DNA from: Daphnia pulex
Lineage: Eukaryota > Arthropoda > Branchiopoda > Diplostraca > Daphniidae
Direction of reading: 5' to 3'
Assembly (NCBI RefSeq): GCF_021134715.1
Contig: NC_060028.1
Coordinates: forward strand, 2,068,501-2,132,500
Length of the DNA: 64,000 bases
In this document: one piece after another, positions 27,851 through 41,031 of the stretch
How the letters are laid out: each line of letters begins with the position of its first letter
Numbering within the stretch: position 1 is the first letter of the stretch
Position numbers and translations under genes: made by a program
Notes under the pieces: generated by a model
What the model was told of the DNA's origin: nothing
Seen by the model: the letters and a program-made list of their open reading frames with translations, nothing else
The model's database searches: none

Positions 27851-30800
27851 GCATATAGAGTTGAGAGTGAGCCTTATTTATATTCTACATGTCTAACGAT
27901 GAAATGGGAGAAATGCGGTGGCCCATTCTCTCAAATTCTCAGTATAGCAGAGCAACCGGCCAAGATCTTTTCTCTCTACATATAGCCTACTAGTCTCTAG
28001 TTCTGGCCATGTAAGCATTGCTGCTGGCCCCGGCCGCCCAGCAGCCCGCGTATATAGAAAATAGATATCTCCTAGCTGCCCTTATTTATTAATGTTGGTC
28101 CTATTAGGCATCAGGACAGTCAGAGGGGCTTTTCTAAAAGTCAAGATTATATTTCAGCTATACAGTGCTGAAAATGTCATTCTTATATTTCTTAGAGCTC
28201 AAAAATATATTTTTTTAAATAAATCTTATAAATCTGAAAAGTTGACGAGGGCAGCAGAGAAACACATATGGAATTCTGATTGGCTGCTGCTGCTGTGATG
28301 ACGATGCAGCAGCTCTGAGAAGGCTACCAGCACGGGGATATATAATACAGCATCACCCTTGGAGATTTCCGTTGATGTTGGAAAAAGGTGGAACGTTTTA
28401 GATATATGGTTGAAGTGGGTTGAAGATCCCCACCTATATAGATGTATAATAAGAGAGCTGCTGTGCGCTCTCTGTAACACCGGGCAAGTTATATAACATC
28501 CAAGCAGCATATATATATTTATAAAGAATATAACGTAAGATCCCAGCACAGCACAGAGCACAGGGAATCAAAGGGAAACCCTAGACACGATGCCAAGTGC
28601 TATATAGCAGCGCTGCTTGCTCAACTGTCTGGAAAACATTAGTAATTGTTACACGCGCGCGGTGTCAAATGAAAAACAAACGGACGTCGCTTCCTTGTAA
28701 CTATTACGTGAGCTACTGAACTGTGCAGCTGTGATGCTGTGTGCTCACAGCAGCACAACGTCAGAGCTGATGTTGCTATATAATAGACGCCAGCAACGCC
28801 AAGCGCGGAGTAAAAGAAATAAAGAAATCTTTAAAAAATGAATTCAAATAAACGTAACATCCCGCGCAAAATTTTATTTTAAAAAACCCCACAAGAAATG
28901 CAATTTCTGCGCGCAGGGCCCTGTATTATAATTGTTCATCCGCTGTACCACCCGTTCCTAGGCAAATGATGAGCCTGTATAGTTATATATACAAGACGTG
29001 ACAACATCGCCAACGTACCGCGAAACCGCGCGCGGGATATATAATATATAATATTATATTTATTTAATGCCTCCCAAGTAACTGCTCCCCAAAGTACCTC
29101 ATTATAGAGAGCTCTCTTTGATATAACAGCACGAGGAAGCAAACAAAAGCCCCAAAGTGTTCATATATTTTAATTCCTCTTTCCTTCTAATATGTACATC
29201 ATTTTTGCGTGTCAATTCTTTTTAAAAATAGGCCCTATATACCTCCAATGTATGTACATTGGTATCGATTGATTGACTCATATTTGATTTGACCGACAAG
29301 ACTTTGTCCTTTCTCGTTTAACTTTGTGTGACTTTGTGCTGTCAGACTTCGTATTTAATATTTGCTTAGACTATATATAATATTATACATAGTATATATA
29401 GTGTATATATGATGGTGGGTGATGGGCGTCTACTGTGTGTCTATATTACATCTATGCACTTCCATCCGTGTCTATATATTTACAGATGAACGATTCGTGT
29501 GGATTTGAACTAAATAAAAAAATACAACAAATAAAATTAAAAAATTGCAGCAAAAGTTATACATATATTTGGATATCTATTTTTTTCTAGAAATAGGTTG
29601 ACCTTTGAATATCAGCGATTGATGTTAAAAGTCAGCTCAACCTTTGACGGTTCACGGCCGATGGCTGTTTGTGTGTCGTATATAATATATTGAGAAGAGA
29701 TATAGAGGGGGGAGCGATCTCTTTCTATATCGTCATTGTCGTTTATTGGACGCCGGTTTATATAGAGTCCATCATCTATTCGATTGACGGACCGAACCAC
29801 ATCAAAGCATGGCGATGTAAGGCTTTCATCTCCTCTCTCTCTATATGTATAAAGGCCTATATAGCCTTTATCCTATATAACACAGTTGGAGATCTATATA
29901 CTTTCTTTTCTTCTCTGCGACGAGAGCGATGGAAGAGGAAAAAAAAATGTCCAATAAAATCTGTCCAACCCAGTAACATCAGTAGCGATCATCTTTTCCC
30001 GCTTCCATCAATTCATTTATATATATCTGTTTTTTTTTTGTTCTTCTGCTGCTGGACACTGTCTTATAACAATTGCGCAAACATTTGTACATCAGCAGTG
30101 GTCGTGAGTATCCTTTCATCTTTTCCACATCTACTGCTGATGCCATAAGGTGCTTCCGTGCCGTGTATTATTATATAATAGTGTTGCGCAAATCTGTTTA
30201 GACGTCCGCTCTCTAACTCCATATAACACACAAAGACTCGTAGATATAAAATATGTGAAACAATAACCCAATAATCTAACTATCAATAATAGATATATGT
30301 AACAAATGGATGGCGAATAACACTCTGTTGGCATAAAGAACCTGTGTATATAGTATTATAGTGGGTTACGCCATCAGAAAACCCAGAGGGGAAAAAAAGG
30401 AAATATATATCAAAGGAAATCAATAGAATATAGAGAGAAGGAAAAAGAAAAATGGAATTGAAAAGAATAAAACAAAAGCACCACACAGCAGCAAAGTGAA
30501 AAAAAAAACTATTATTATAACCTATATATCGTTTATTCTTTTTATTTTATTCTCTGCTCTCTCCTGGGCTTGCAGCACGAGAGCCTATATAGGAAAGGCG
30601 CGCAGTCAATCGAATCCAACAGCCCGGGGAAATATTATAAGAAGAAGAAAAAAGAAAATTGACGTCGCGGGATCAGGTCTCTCTCGCCCATGATCCAGCA
30701 GCAGACACGTAAGGAGATACTCTGTTGGGTTTTCTCCATTCGTTTTTCTTTTCCTTTTTTTCTGTTAAAAAAAAAAAGCATCAAGCGCATCAAGTGATGC

Positions 30801-33800
30801 AGAAGCGCGACAGCACAAGAGTCCTATATCGCGCAGGAGCTATTAGATATCCTACACACGTGAAATTATATAGAGAGAGGAAAGTGGATATATAGGGTTG
30901 GAAAAATATAAAAAATGATGGGCGAACATCTTTCCTATATACTACATCATCCCCAGCACAGCTCCCGCGCGTCTTTTTGATTTCCAAGAAATCTCCGTTC
31001 GCCGACAACGTTTTCTTTTTTATATAATAATCAAAAATATTACGCAGCAGCAGGAGTATATATATATAATATTATATAGCCGCTATACTAGATAATATAT
31101 TAAGCTCTGCTGCACAGCAACTTTTTTAAAACGCGGATGATTTATATATGATGTCAGCAGTTGCTATGTAGCTAGCCTATACAAATCAAATAAATGCTTA
31201 ACTATATATCCCATACGCGATCTCGAGTTTAGGTTTCCTGGGGGTATTATAAATGGCCGACAAATTTGAATGGAAAATAAGTTTTTTAAACTGTTTTTTT
31301 TTTATTTGCCCTTTTCCTCGGCGGCATATCACAGCGGCTATTGAAATTGTTATTTAATTATACTCTCTGGGGCGGGGGAGGGGGGATTTTGAGAACGTTT
31401 TAAAAATTTGGATGATGATGGGATGTCCAAGTTTGCGGAAAATCAACCAGCACGGGTACAGCACACAAGATCAATATAAAAATCTGGCCGCCATTGAGGG
31501 AAAACTTCGTCAGACGACCGGGCCTCCTGTTATAACTTTTAAAAAGAAGTTGTTGCGGTGGCCAATTCGACGAAATGCATAAAGCTTATTTTATACGCAT
31601 ATCCTATACAGCAGCAAAGCACATCATCAAGTTTTAGACTGTAGTAATAAAAGTACCGCTGGTTTTTATGCAAACTATAACACGTGCTGCACTTTGAATT
31701 CAAACTTCTGACTGAATGTGATTATTTTGTTACGTAATCTATGTAACCGCGCTCATCAATGTGCAATAACAAAAGATTTATATAGGCCTATTGACCTTTT
31801 TTATCTCAATTAAATCCTCAAGTTGATTATACGCCCTCAGCATGTTGACCTTTCCCAAGTTGGCCCAATATATTTAGTATGATTAACTATATATAGCCCT
31901 ATATATCTTTGTTCGAAACGTTTTATTGCCTCATTTGCCTGCGATTTAATAGTAATACTTATGTATTCAAGCCATAGTATAGCCTATGATAGAATATTTT
32001 AGCTACAAGCTGTATATGTATGAATTTTTTTAAAATTTTCCTATTATTATTTGTGTTATTCTCTGATAGATGTGATCATTAAACTATATACAATTTCCCA
32101 GCAGCATCGAATAACCGACGATCTGACTTATAGCACATCATATATAGAAAAGCGATGGCCTCATTATTCTCTTGACAGCCATCGGGGATTTGATTCGTTT
32201 CATTATCATCGTCATACACGATGAACCGGATTTCCGGTCTTTCGATGCGGAGTGACTTAATATCGGTTTTCCTTTTTGTATTCCTAATTCACAATTTGTT
32301 TTTAATGAAATCGAAGAATCTTTAGACTATTTTTTTTTAATCGCAGAAATTATTTATTTATTATTTCCTGTCTCTCTAATCGAATCGGCCGACTGTTTTT
32401 TCATGGAAAAGAAGAAAGAAGAAGAAAAGGAGATAATAAAATAAAAGGTTGACAATAATATAATATAGCTAGACCCCTCCAAAGCTCTTCTTTTGTGCGG
32501 CGCTCGAATGCTGCTGTTGTAGCTCTGTACAGATGTAATACGTGATCCATTGTCCAGCGTCATACAAGAAATGGGATAAAGAACGTCCGAGCAAATCAAA
32601 GGCAAAATAAGCGGAAGACCATCAACAGTTGACGATTTTTTGATCATTTTTAGTCTATATATATATAGGCCTACATGACCGCTTTATATATTTAATAATG
32701 TCTTTTATATAGACATACAATTACCACAATGTGCTGAGGTTAACTGCAATTCTATATACTATAGTCCATCATATCCTACTTGAAATTGAAATATATCGAA
32801 ATTCAATCAATGTATATAAACGTATAGCTGCCGAATATATTTGCATCAAGTCATTTTTCTTTTTAGCATAGGCTATATTCAAATTTCCCGCCATTTTTAA
32901 ACATACATTTTTGACAGCAGTTCAAACCCAAAAGAATTGAAACGTCAAAATGAGGAATATAATATATAGAACTGTTCAGCACCCGCGAGCGCCAAATTTT
33001 AAAAAATCTAGTATTATCATGCAGGACGTTGATGAATCAGCTATATTATATAATCGTCGTCCCGTTTCAATCATATGCTGGCCAATATTATGACATAATA
33101 TATGTACACAAAAACGTCCGTGTTCAACAACACGTACATTAGCAAACTCTCTGAATTTTTGATTTTCCTGATATATATAGTCATCTGCTGTGTTTCTTCA
33201 TCTTATGTATTTTTCTTATCTTCTATCCGCACACCCTCCTCCATCGCCGACAACATTACATCACTGTAAGCTATATATAATAGTATATAGATTAATATTA
33301 TAGTTTATATAATATATAAAAATAGTTGAGAGTCGTCATCTTCTTCTTTGGCTGTTGCTGCTGGATGTTGTGATGATGACGGATGAACGCGGCTGACGTA
33401 TTATTTGTAGGGGGTAGAGACACACACAATGTCATCTTTGTGTTTTCCTTTAGATTTACACAGCAAGACGTAGCCGAATAGAATGCATCATTTCGACGAT
33501 GGTCTTCCACAGCAGCAGCCGCCAATGTACCATTCCCTTGGCTTCTTCTTTTCTATATATAAGAGGACGAGGAGGGACCCACTTTGTGTTATAATATAAG
33601 GCGTTGCTGGCGTGTTGTCGTACAGATCCTTTTGTTTACTGAGATTCGCTCTACTGTGCTGTTCTATATGATGCTGCATGCTGCTGCTTCTCTTGCTGGC
33701 TTGGATGGCTGTATCTCGCTCTCTTGGCCTATTGTGTGTGTTGTGATGTCGAAATCCTCTCCTCTATAGTCTCTCTGCTGCTGCTGCTACTCGTGCTGGG

Positions 33801-36692
33801 CCGGAAGAGAAGACAATGGTCGCCAATAGTCGCCGGATATGTCTATATGGAACAAGGAATTTCATTTCTCTATACGTGACTCTGTTCTGGGCTGATGTGT
33901 GTGTGTATATAGCAGCAACAGCAGCAGTCTATGCGTGGAAATCATATAATAGTCGCAGGTTTCCGCCCAGCAGCAGCAACGGGGAACGAATTAACTTATT
34001 CCGTCTTTATATTCTCATCACGTGATTATTTAGTCTTCGATCCAATATCTCGCCAATAGTTTTCAATTGATTCTTTTAATGAAATCAATAAAGAAAAATT
34101 TCGTTTTTTTTTTCAAAAAATCTTTTTCTTAATTAAATGATTTTTAAACTAATGCGCCAGTATAGAACGAAACAAACTCTCGTCGCGGTTTCACAATGCA
34201 AGCAGCGCCGAAAGGCATAAATTTTATTATAAATATTATACGCGATCGATATTAATAAATCGTACATTAATTTTTCAATAAAGTTTCCCGGCGTTTCCTA
34301 TATATTTTGTCTTAACTTATTCCAAGACCCGTCTGGCATTAGTGATTTTGTGATGTGTGCAACTGACGTGTTTATCTCGCGAGCAGTCAAAATCCGCACA
34401 TGTTCCTGTCAATTGTATTATACCCATTGCTGCTGGATTTGCACATTTATTCCGCGCGCAATGTCTATTTTATAGATTGAAAAGAAAATTCTCCGTTACA
34501 CCAGAAATGCCAAAATTTTATAGTATTTTACAATCCAGGTATGTATATACTATATATAGTAAATAGGCTATATACATATACAATCAAATAATTTGAGTCG
34601 ATTCGGGTCCATGAGAAAAAAAATGTAACATTTTGTCATTTTCTTCTTCTTTCACTCGGTTGAAATCTAATGTGGGCAAAGTGCTGGAAATCTCGTAGAA
34701 CGCACTTACACTTTGACTCGAGATTATTAAATAGAGTGAAGCAGAGAGAGAGAGAAAAAAAAGTCTTTCTCTAGTTTACTGGTATTACTGGTATTATATA
34801 TATAAGAAATCGACAAGAGAGCAGCAAACAAAGGCGCGGCTTCGGGATCAGATTGGCGCGTGATCGATTCGAATAGGAAACCGACACTCCTTCTCCTCCC
34901 TCGTCGTCGCGGAGAGGAGGAGGAAAGAAGCGGGAAAGAAGACGAACGAAGAAAACGAAAGAATAAAAAGAAAGAAAAACCAGGATCCAATCTCGGTTAT
35001 GTATAATATACTCTACAACATATAATACGTACATATACTAATATATAAAAGCAGAGCCAGCAAGCAAACCAGCCAGCACGCAGCAGTGTCTATATTATAT
35101 AGTGTGTGCTGTGTGTTATGTGTATTTTAATCTATATTTAGACGCCGCCGCGGTGTATAGATATAGACACATTTAGATATTATTTACGGGCGCGCGCGCC
35201 CGCCCGACACTATTACAGAACGTTATACATGGGTGATGCGTGTTATATTATATATAGAGAGAGGCCCGGTTGCCCTGTTCAAACCAAACTTGTATATATA
35301 GTAGGCTTGTTGTAGATATATACACGTCATTATTCATCGGTCTGGTATAACACACCACCAACGCAAACCGTTGCTGCTGCCTATATGCATTGTTATAGGA
35401 AAAAAGATATATATTATATAGTTCGTCTATATAGCCTAAATACAGCAGCAGTGGCTATATAGAAAGTGTATTCAATTTAATAATCGATACATCCGGGTTT
35501 TATATGTCTATAAAGAATCGTAAAGAATTGTCGCTCGTCTTCTGCTCGTCTTCTTTTGTATATGTATATAATAAGGGCGCCGGCCCGGCATTCAATTGTC
35601 TCTTGATTCCTCTCAACTAATGAGCTACCTTCGAGACAAGAAAAAAAAGGGGGAAAATAGATTAAAAATCGGCTTGTAATTATCTGCTGTTTCCTCAATT
35701 AAATCGCTTTTATCCCAGACAGAAAAAAAGGGGGAAAAAAAGGAAATTTCAACTGCTTGCGCATGCGTTCAATACGTTATAGTGCTGCTATATACCAACG
35801 AGATATTCCCTGTAAACAGGGAGGAATAGCAAGACGCCGAGAAATTCGTGGAACTTTGGAATTGATTCCGCGTTAACTGCTGTGCCGCCGCCGTCAAAGT
35901 GCCCAGGAATGGCGAGCATTTATACCCGAATAAATCTACGCCAATGATGAGCGGCGGCTGCTGCTGCTTTGGCGGAGGCTCTTGTGTGTGTCTACAATTT
36001 CCGCACTGTGCATACATATATACGTATATAGTCAAGAGCTTTTCTTAACATTCATGTTCAGCATATATATACAGCAGCAGAGATGGGGGTTCTGATTAAT
36101 GCAATAATCCGCACGCGTTTTGCATATGCTGATGCGCTGATGCTGGGACGAGCGTGATGAAGTCATTTCTAAATGATGCGTGTTGTGCTACTACTGCTGC
36201 TTAGCCTCTCCCGTGAATAATGCCAGCAGCAGCCTCTTTGAGTCTAGACGTCTACATAGATCAAACATCATATATAGTAGAATAACTTTCACGCGCGTTG
36301 GAAATATAGGCTACTGCGACTGATCCGCCAGCATTTTTGCCTCCCGTTCATCACATTCCAGCAGGATTTTTTTTTTCAATTGAAAAAGATTAATAATGCT
36401 GTTGGTCTTATTAATAGTACAGGCTAATACCTTTGAGATTTGTTATTGATTCGAGCTTGCCAAGCTACATCCTATAGGCAAAGTCGATAGCTATATATCT
36501 TGCTGTGCAATCTGCGGTGAGCTCATCTCATCGTTTATAATAATCGAAATCGTCACAGCGTCGTTTATAGTCTACGTTATTTAATAATCTAGTAGGCTAG
36601 TCCCCCCCATGTGATGGCAATGATCATAGTAATTCCTAATTTATAGTGATGCGCGGGATTTAGTGTCAAGTACCAATGATGCAATAACCCCG

Positions 36693-36703
36693 AGATGGCG
36701 CTG
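36693..36703 (+). promoter_or_regulatory. CTCF-like core motif
   Basis: AGATGGCGCTG matches the core AGATGGCGC reported for Drosophila CTCF sites. It is a single short match within presumed receptor intron, so chance occurrence is quite possible. Confidence 0.25.
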
Positions 36704-38061
36704 ACAATGGGCGGAATCAACAGCGGCAAAACAGGTCGAGTGACTTATCCGCTAATTTACGACGACAATCGACCAAATAAAAAAAAGGGGACAACTAAGT
36801 AAATAACTAACGCGCCGCCAGCGTAGCAGCACTGATGGCCAAGCACAAGCACAGCAGCAGCGGGGGGAAAATAAATAATATTACAAGAGCTAATATTATA
36901 TATACTAGCTGCATGCTGCAGACACAACAGCACGCAGCACACGGGTGCTGCACAGCATGCTTCCGCTAGGGTCCCAATCCAATTCATCGATCCAACCGTC
37001 CTCTTCTCCTCTGTGTGCTTGGGTCGAGTGTTGTGTGTGTGGGAGGATTGATAAAAAAGACTTTTTCTTATAGATATTTCTCTTGTAGCTATATTATGTT
37101 ATTGGCCTTTGCATCAATGTGAACACACACACAGCACTGCCTCGCGGCTATTTAAACGGGTATTAGATGTTATCATATGTACAAGAGGGGCTTATATATA
37201 CCACCTATGTGCAACATCAAAGACATCATCGAATATTTAGCCGAAGAAAATTGTCGAATTTTTTACTTTTGACCATAAGTGGATTGCGTCATGATATGCA
37301 GAATGTCCGCCTATTTAGTATATTTAGTATATAATATATACACGCTTATATAGACATTAGACTGCTCTAGTGGGTTTCACGGGTGGGGGGAGGTTGGAGT
37401 TGTATTAAACCCTCGATACGCACTTATCCGGCAATTAAGGTGGGCGTGGTTTCTACTCAGCAGACATCAGACTTCCCTGGAAAACAAACAGGGAGCTCAA
37501 CTTCAAACGGAATGGCAAATAAACTCGGGGGGAAAGAAAAATATATAATACGGAAATCGTTTTCTTCTATATATAAAGACCCCCGCCAGCCAGCCACTCG
37601 TGCTGATGTGCTGCTGCTGTGTGCATAGATCAAATGCTGCACTTCTGCATGCTTCGGTCTATCTACATCAAATAATAGATGTACCTATAACGAAGGGACG
37701 AGAAGTCATCACCAGCTCTTAAACTATATAATAATATTACTCAACATGTTTTGATAAATGCACAATTTTTAATATTATGTCTATGTGCATCCTATATATT
37801 ATAAGGCGGAAGAGTGAGTTCTCTATAGACATGACTGCCTAATACCGGTATAAAAAAATAATATGATTACTTAGAAAAACAAGCTATTAAGCTATTTGTT
37901 TATACAGCAGCACAAAAAGAAGAGATATAACGCGCTAATGCCGGGAGAGAGAAGTCTACATAGGCTATATACTACATCAGCTGAGCACAATTTAATGTTA
38001 ACTGTTCGGAGAAAAAGACAAAAAGAAAGAACGCAAGAAATCGGTGCAATCACTACAACAA

Positions 38062-38079
38062 CTGCTGCTGCTGCTGCTG
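38062..38079 (+). repeat. (CTG)6 microsatellite
   Basis: Six CTG units in non-coding DNA, transcribed as (CAG)6 if it is intronic to the minus-strand receptor gene. Confidence 0.85.
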
Positions 38080-38560
38080 TGACGCAAATCGAATTAAGAC
38101 TCAATAACGGCTTAATAAGAGATTGCCCCTGCTGGGTGTCAATTATTTAAATTATGTATATAGCTAACGCGTTTATATAACGAGACACGCAGGCTTATCC
38201 CTTTATATTATATTCCCCAATAGCATTTGCTGCAATGCTGCCGAAATTCTATTGCGCAGCAGCATGTATGTATTTTAGTTAGCTTATTATATCTGCTGCT
38301 GTGTGCTGTGTGTATTATGTAATGGGAGAGTAATTTATTGCCTTAGATTTTCTTTGGCTCCAGAAAAAAGAAAAAAAGAATTTGGCGGAAGAAATTGGAA
38401 GTCGTTATATGCAAATCCCCCCGCGAGCGCCGGATCTCTATATAGATATAAAAGTCGCGGACATTTATGGTGGCAGACGTGATACGTTTACTAATTTAAC
38501 ACAATAAAACGTGCGTAGATATAATAAATAAGATCTATAGACTTTTTTTTGGCAGATGTA

Positions 38561-38578
38561 GTATACTCTAGAGTATAC
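38561..38578. repeat. Perfect 18-bp palindrome
   Basis: GTATACTCTAGAGTATAC is exactly self-complementary. It lies in presumed intron with nothing else recognisable nearby. Confidence 0.9.
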
Positions 38579-38862
38579 ACAATATAATATACACAGACGC
38601 GTCATTGCTGCTGGTCAATTGGCCTAGGGAATTGTTATTATACAACAGTCCTCATTTTCCTATATCTGTACTAATGTAATTAAGAACTTGTGTTGCATCT
38701 TTTGTGTGTGTGTGCTGTGCATCCTTATATATATTTTCCGCCATCGATTTGATTATACCGTCATCGCTATTTCATCTATATTATAGCCTACATACACGCT
38801 GCTGCTGGGTACAGCAGCACAGCAATAGTTATTGAAAGAAATTTCGCCAATAACGAAATAGT

Positions 38863-38880
38863 GCTGCTGCTGCTGCTGCT
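38863..38880 (+). repeat. (TGC)6 microsatellite
   Basis: Six TGC/CTG units in presumed intron. A CAGCAGCACAGCA stretch of opposite polarity lies about 50 bp to the left (near 38811-38824), so a hairpin is possible. Confidence 0.85.
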
Positions 38881-39810
38881 GTGTGCCATTTGTGATTAGC
38901 TTGGCTGCACCCAGCATGCTGCTGTCATCTGGCAAAGGAACTCGAACATAGAATTACTGCTGTTACATAGTTGGAAAATGAACGTTCCCCCTCCTCCTTG
39001 TGCTGAGCACATATACAAGGCTGTGTCAATATTTTTATTGAAAAAGTTCAAAAGGCGACGATGCGAGAGAGTCCAATCTTATTTAGGTTATAGGATCTCA
39101 TCCCGTCGTTGTATAATAATAAATAGATAAAATATACGTCTGCTGCTATATATCTACGCAGCAGGTTTCTTCTTGTTCTTTTATGTTTGATACTGCTGCT
39201 GCTGCTGGGTTGACAAAACAAAAAAGAGAAGACGAAGAAATCTATACAAAATAAAAGGCCTGGACTGCTGCTGGATTTGATGTACTCTATAAACTGCGTT
39301 GGCCGCAACAGGCTGTGCTCTTGTGCAGGCACGCGCCCGTCTCAGCATTTCCCTATATATAATATATACATCAGCTATATAGACGCTCTGCTGTTCTTAC
39401 TTCGCCGTTGCATGGCAACGAACCGAATAACTCGGCTGATCATTAAATAAATATGAAAAGAAAAAAGGGACTCTATATGTACATAATTATATACAGAATA
39501 TAAGAAGCGCATATAACCTTTTCGCCGCGTGTTATCGATATTGATATAACTAGGGCAGGTCGTAAAATGTCGATATACATCGCCGGCCCGGTATATTATA
39601 TAGAAAGTTCAATTACATTCAATAAATATAAGCGAATAATATTATATATCTATATAAAACTCGAAATTGTGTATATGGCTATAATAAAAGTGCGTTCGAC
39701 TGAACACAAAGTGACAACATAAATGGGCCAGCCAATCGGCCATTTTGTTTCGATGCGGTATAGATAAATTATTACAAATATATAGGATGGATAAGTTTAT
39801 TGAGGCTTAC

Positions 39811-40674
39811 CGTGACGTAAACGGCGAACGGCATGACCAGAGTGGCGACCAGCAAATCGGCGATGGCCAAACTGATGATAAAGTAGTTGGTTGCCGTCTG
39901 GAGGGCTCTCTCGCGGTAGACGCTCAGGATGACCAGAACGTTGCCGAACACGGTCAAAAGTGGGAACAGGAAGAGCAGGAGAGCCCAAAAGTTTTTGGCT
40001 TCCATGTCGTCGTCGATGGACGTCCCGTTGATGCCCGTCCCGTTGTTATTGTTGTTGTCCCACATCAATCCGTCGTCGGCCCCCTGGCAATTCCGGCCGC
40101 CAACTGCTGACGCCGTTCCGTTCAAAAATGAGCAGCCGGCCGTGCTAATGTTCAGGTACGGATCTCGCCAGGTGGTTGTGCTGTTGATCAGCTCCGTGAT
40201 GGAGCCAACCCAGCTGCTGTTGCGATTGCTGGCCGGCCGTCCGTCCGTCTCTGGCCGGCTGTGAACCAACGTCCAATCGGAGCCCAGCGTCGTTGATGAA
40301 TTGATGAGGCTGTTGCCGCTGTAGTACGTGTCCTGGGCCGTCTTTTGAGACGAGTAGCCCGTGCTGGAGCGGCCCATCATGGCCGAGCGTCCGGCGACGG
40401 TGGGCCGTACTAGCCGCAAAGCGCTCCGCTTGGTATTGAATCCCAAAGAGCCGCTAATGCTGGTGGAGGCCTGCTGGCCGTCGGCCGACGACGGCGGCGG
40501 TTTATTGGCCGCCGTCACGCCCCGCACGACGTAGCCTTGAATCCTGGCCAATTTGGCCGAGTAGCGCTTGGTGATGATGCTGGACGCCGTCGTCACCGGC
40601 ACGACGGCCGACGTCGCCGTGCTGCTGTCCGTCAACGCAGCCGCCGCCGCCATCACCGTCGACACCGCCTCCAT
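39811..40674 (-). CDS. Dop2R: D2-like dopamine receptor, first coding exon (partial gene)
   Basis: This is the N-terminal exon of a class A GPCR of the D2-like dopamine receptor group, a plasma-membrane Gi/o-coupled receptor. The exon encodes 288 aa. A 228-residue extracellular N-terminus is rich in Ser/Thr/Asn and carries several N-glycosylation sequons (NSS, NST, NIS, NGT). TM1 is at about 229-253 with the class A GNVLV motif (N245 = N1.50). ICL1 is [11 protein letters not shown], and TM2 contains [15 protein letters not shown] (D273 = D2.50). The [21 protein letters not shown] run is characteristic of D2-like receptors. The chosen ATG is the first in frame; upstream in-frame codons are not ATG. 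The exon stops after FAVYVT at a GTAAGC donor, close to where vertebrate DRD2 also has an intron. TM3-TM7 are not in the window. A related biogenic amine receptor is the main alternative. Confidence 0.85.
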
Positions 40675-40833
40675 TTTTATTATCAAATCACTTTTTTAAT
40701 ATTTATATCCAATTATTGCCCACGAATCAAATCAAAATAAAAAACCCCGCCCAATAAAAAACTAAAAAACAAAAAAATTAAATTGAAACGATTTTTGTGA
40801 TGAAATTTGTCGGAAATTTTGATTGGTCGCCTA

Positions 40834-41031
40834 TTAAACGGCTGCAGGAGCACTCGGCGCGTCTTTCAAGTCATCGGTGGTTGTTGTTGCTGCTGATGCG
40901 ACGAGTTGTCGACTGAAATCTCGTGCGATCTCGTCGCCGTTAAACGGAGCTGGAGCCAGCAGCAACTGGCGAGCGATCGAACTCATCTCAGCAGCATCAT
41001 CTAATATTATATTTCTCGGGAGCGCCAGCAT
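40834..41031 (-). CDS. Upstream ORF (65 codons) in the probable receptor 5' leader
   Basis: An ATG-initiated frame of 65 codons begins MLALPRNIILDDAAEMSSIA and ends DAPSAPAAV. It lies on the same strand as the D2-like receptor exon, with its stop about 160 nt before the receptor ATG. It is GC-richer than the surroundings and has no recognised domain. If the leader is unspliced here it would act as an upstream ORF dampening receptor translation. It could instead be a separate short exon or a chance frame; no transcript evidence is available. Confidence 0.3.
   Translation of the reverse strand: MLALPRNIILDDAAEMSSIARQLLLAPAPFNGDEIARDFSRQLVASAATTTTDDLKDAPSAPAAV

Larger units (their letters stand above)
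27851..39810 (-). other. Presumed first intron of the D2-like receptor, in-window part
   Basis: The receptor exon ends with a canonical donor (GTAAGC on the minus strand at 39810-39805), so sequence to the left is intron until the next exon. I find no TM3-TM7 coding sequence here or further left. The content is AT-rich microsatellite DNA, with (CTG)6 at 38062-38079, (TGC)6 near 38863-38880 and a perfect 18-bp palindrome at 38561-38578. No conserved non-coding RNA was recognised. Confidence 0.6.

Noticed and set aside
29669..30148. 159-codon open frame on the plus strand
   Set aside because: Built from AT-rich simple sequence giving a Tyr/Ile/Ser-rich peptide; starts of this kind are common in the region and nothing supports coding.
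39745..40264. Long plus-strand frames over the receptor exon
   Set aside because: They are antisense shadows of the D2-like receptor exon, whose conserved TM1/TM2 residues fix the true strand and frame.
40675..40686. Receptor start four codons further upstream
   Set aside because: The codon there is TTG, not ATG; the first in-frame ATG is at 40674.
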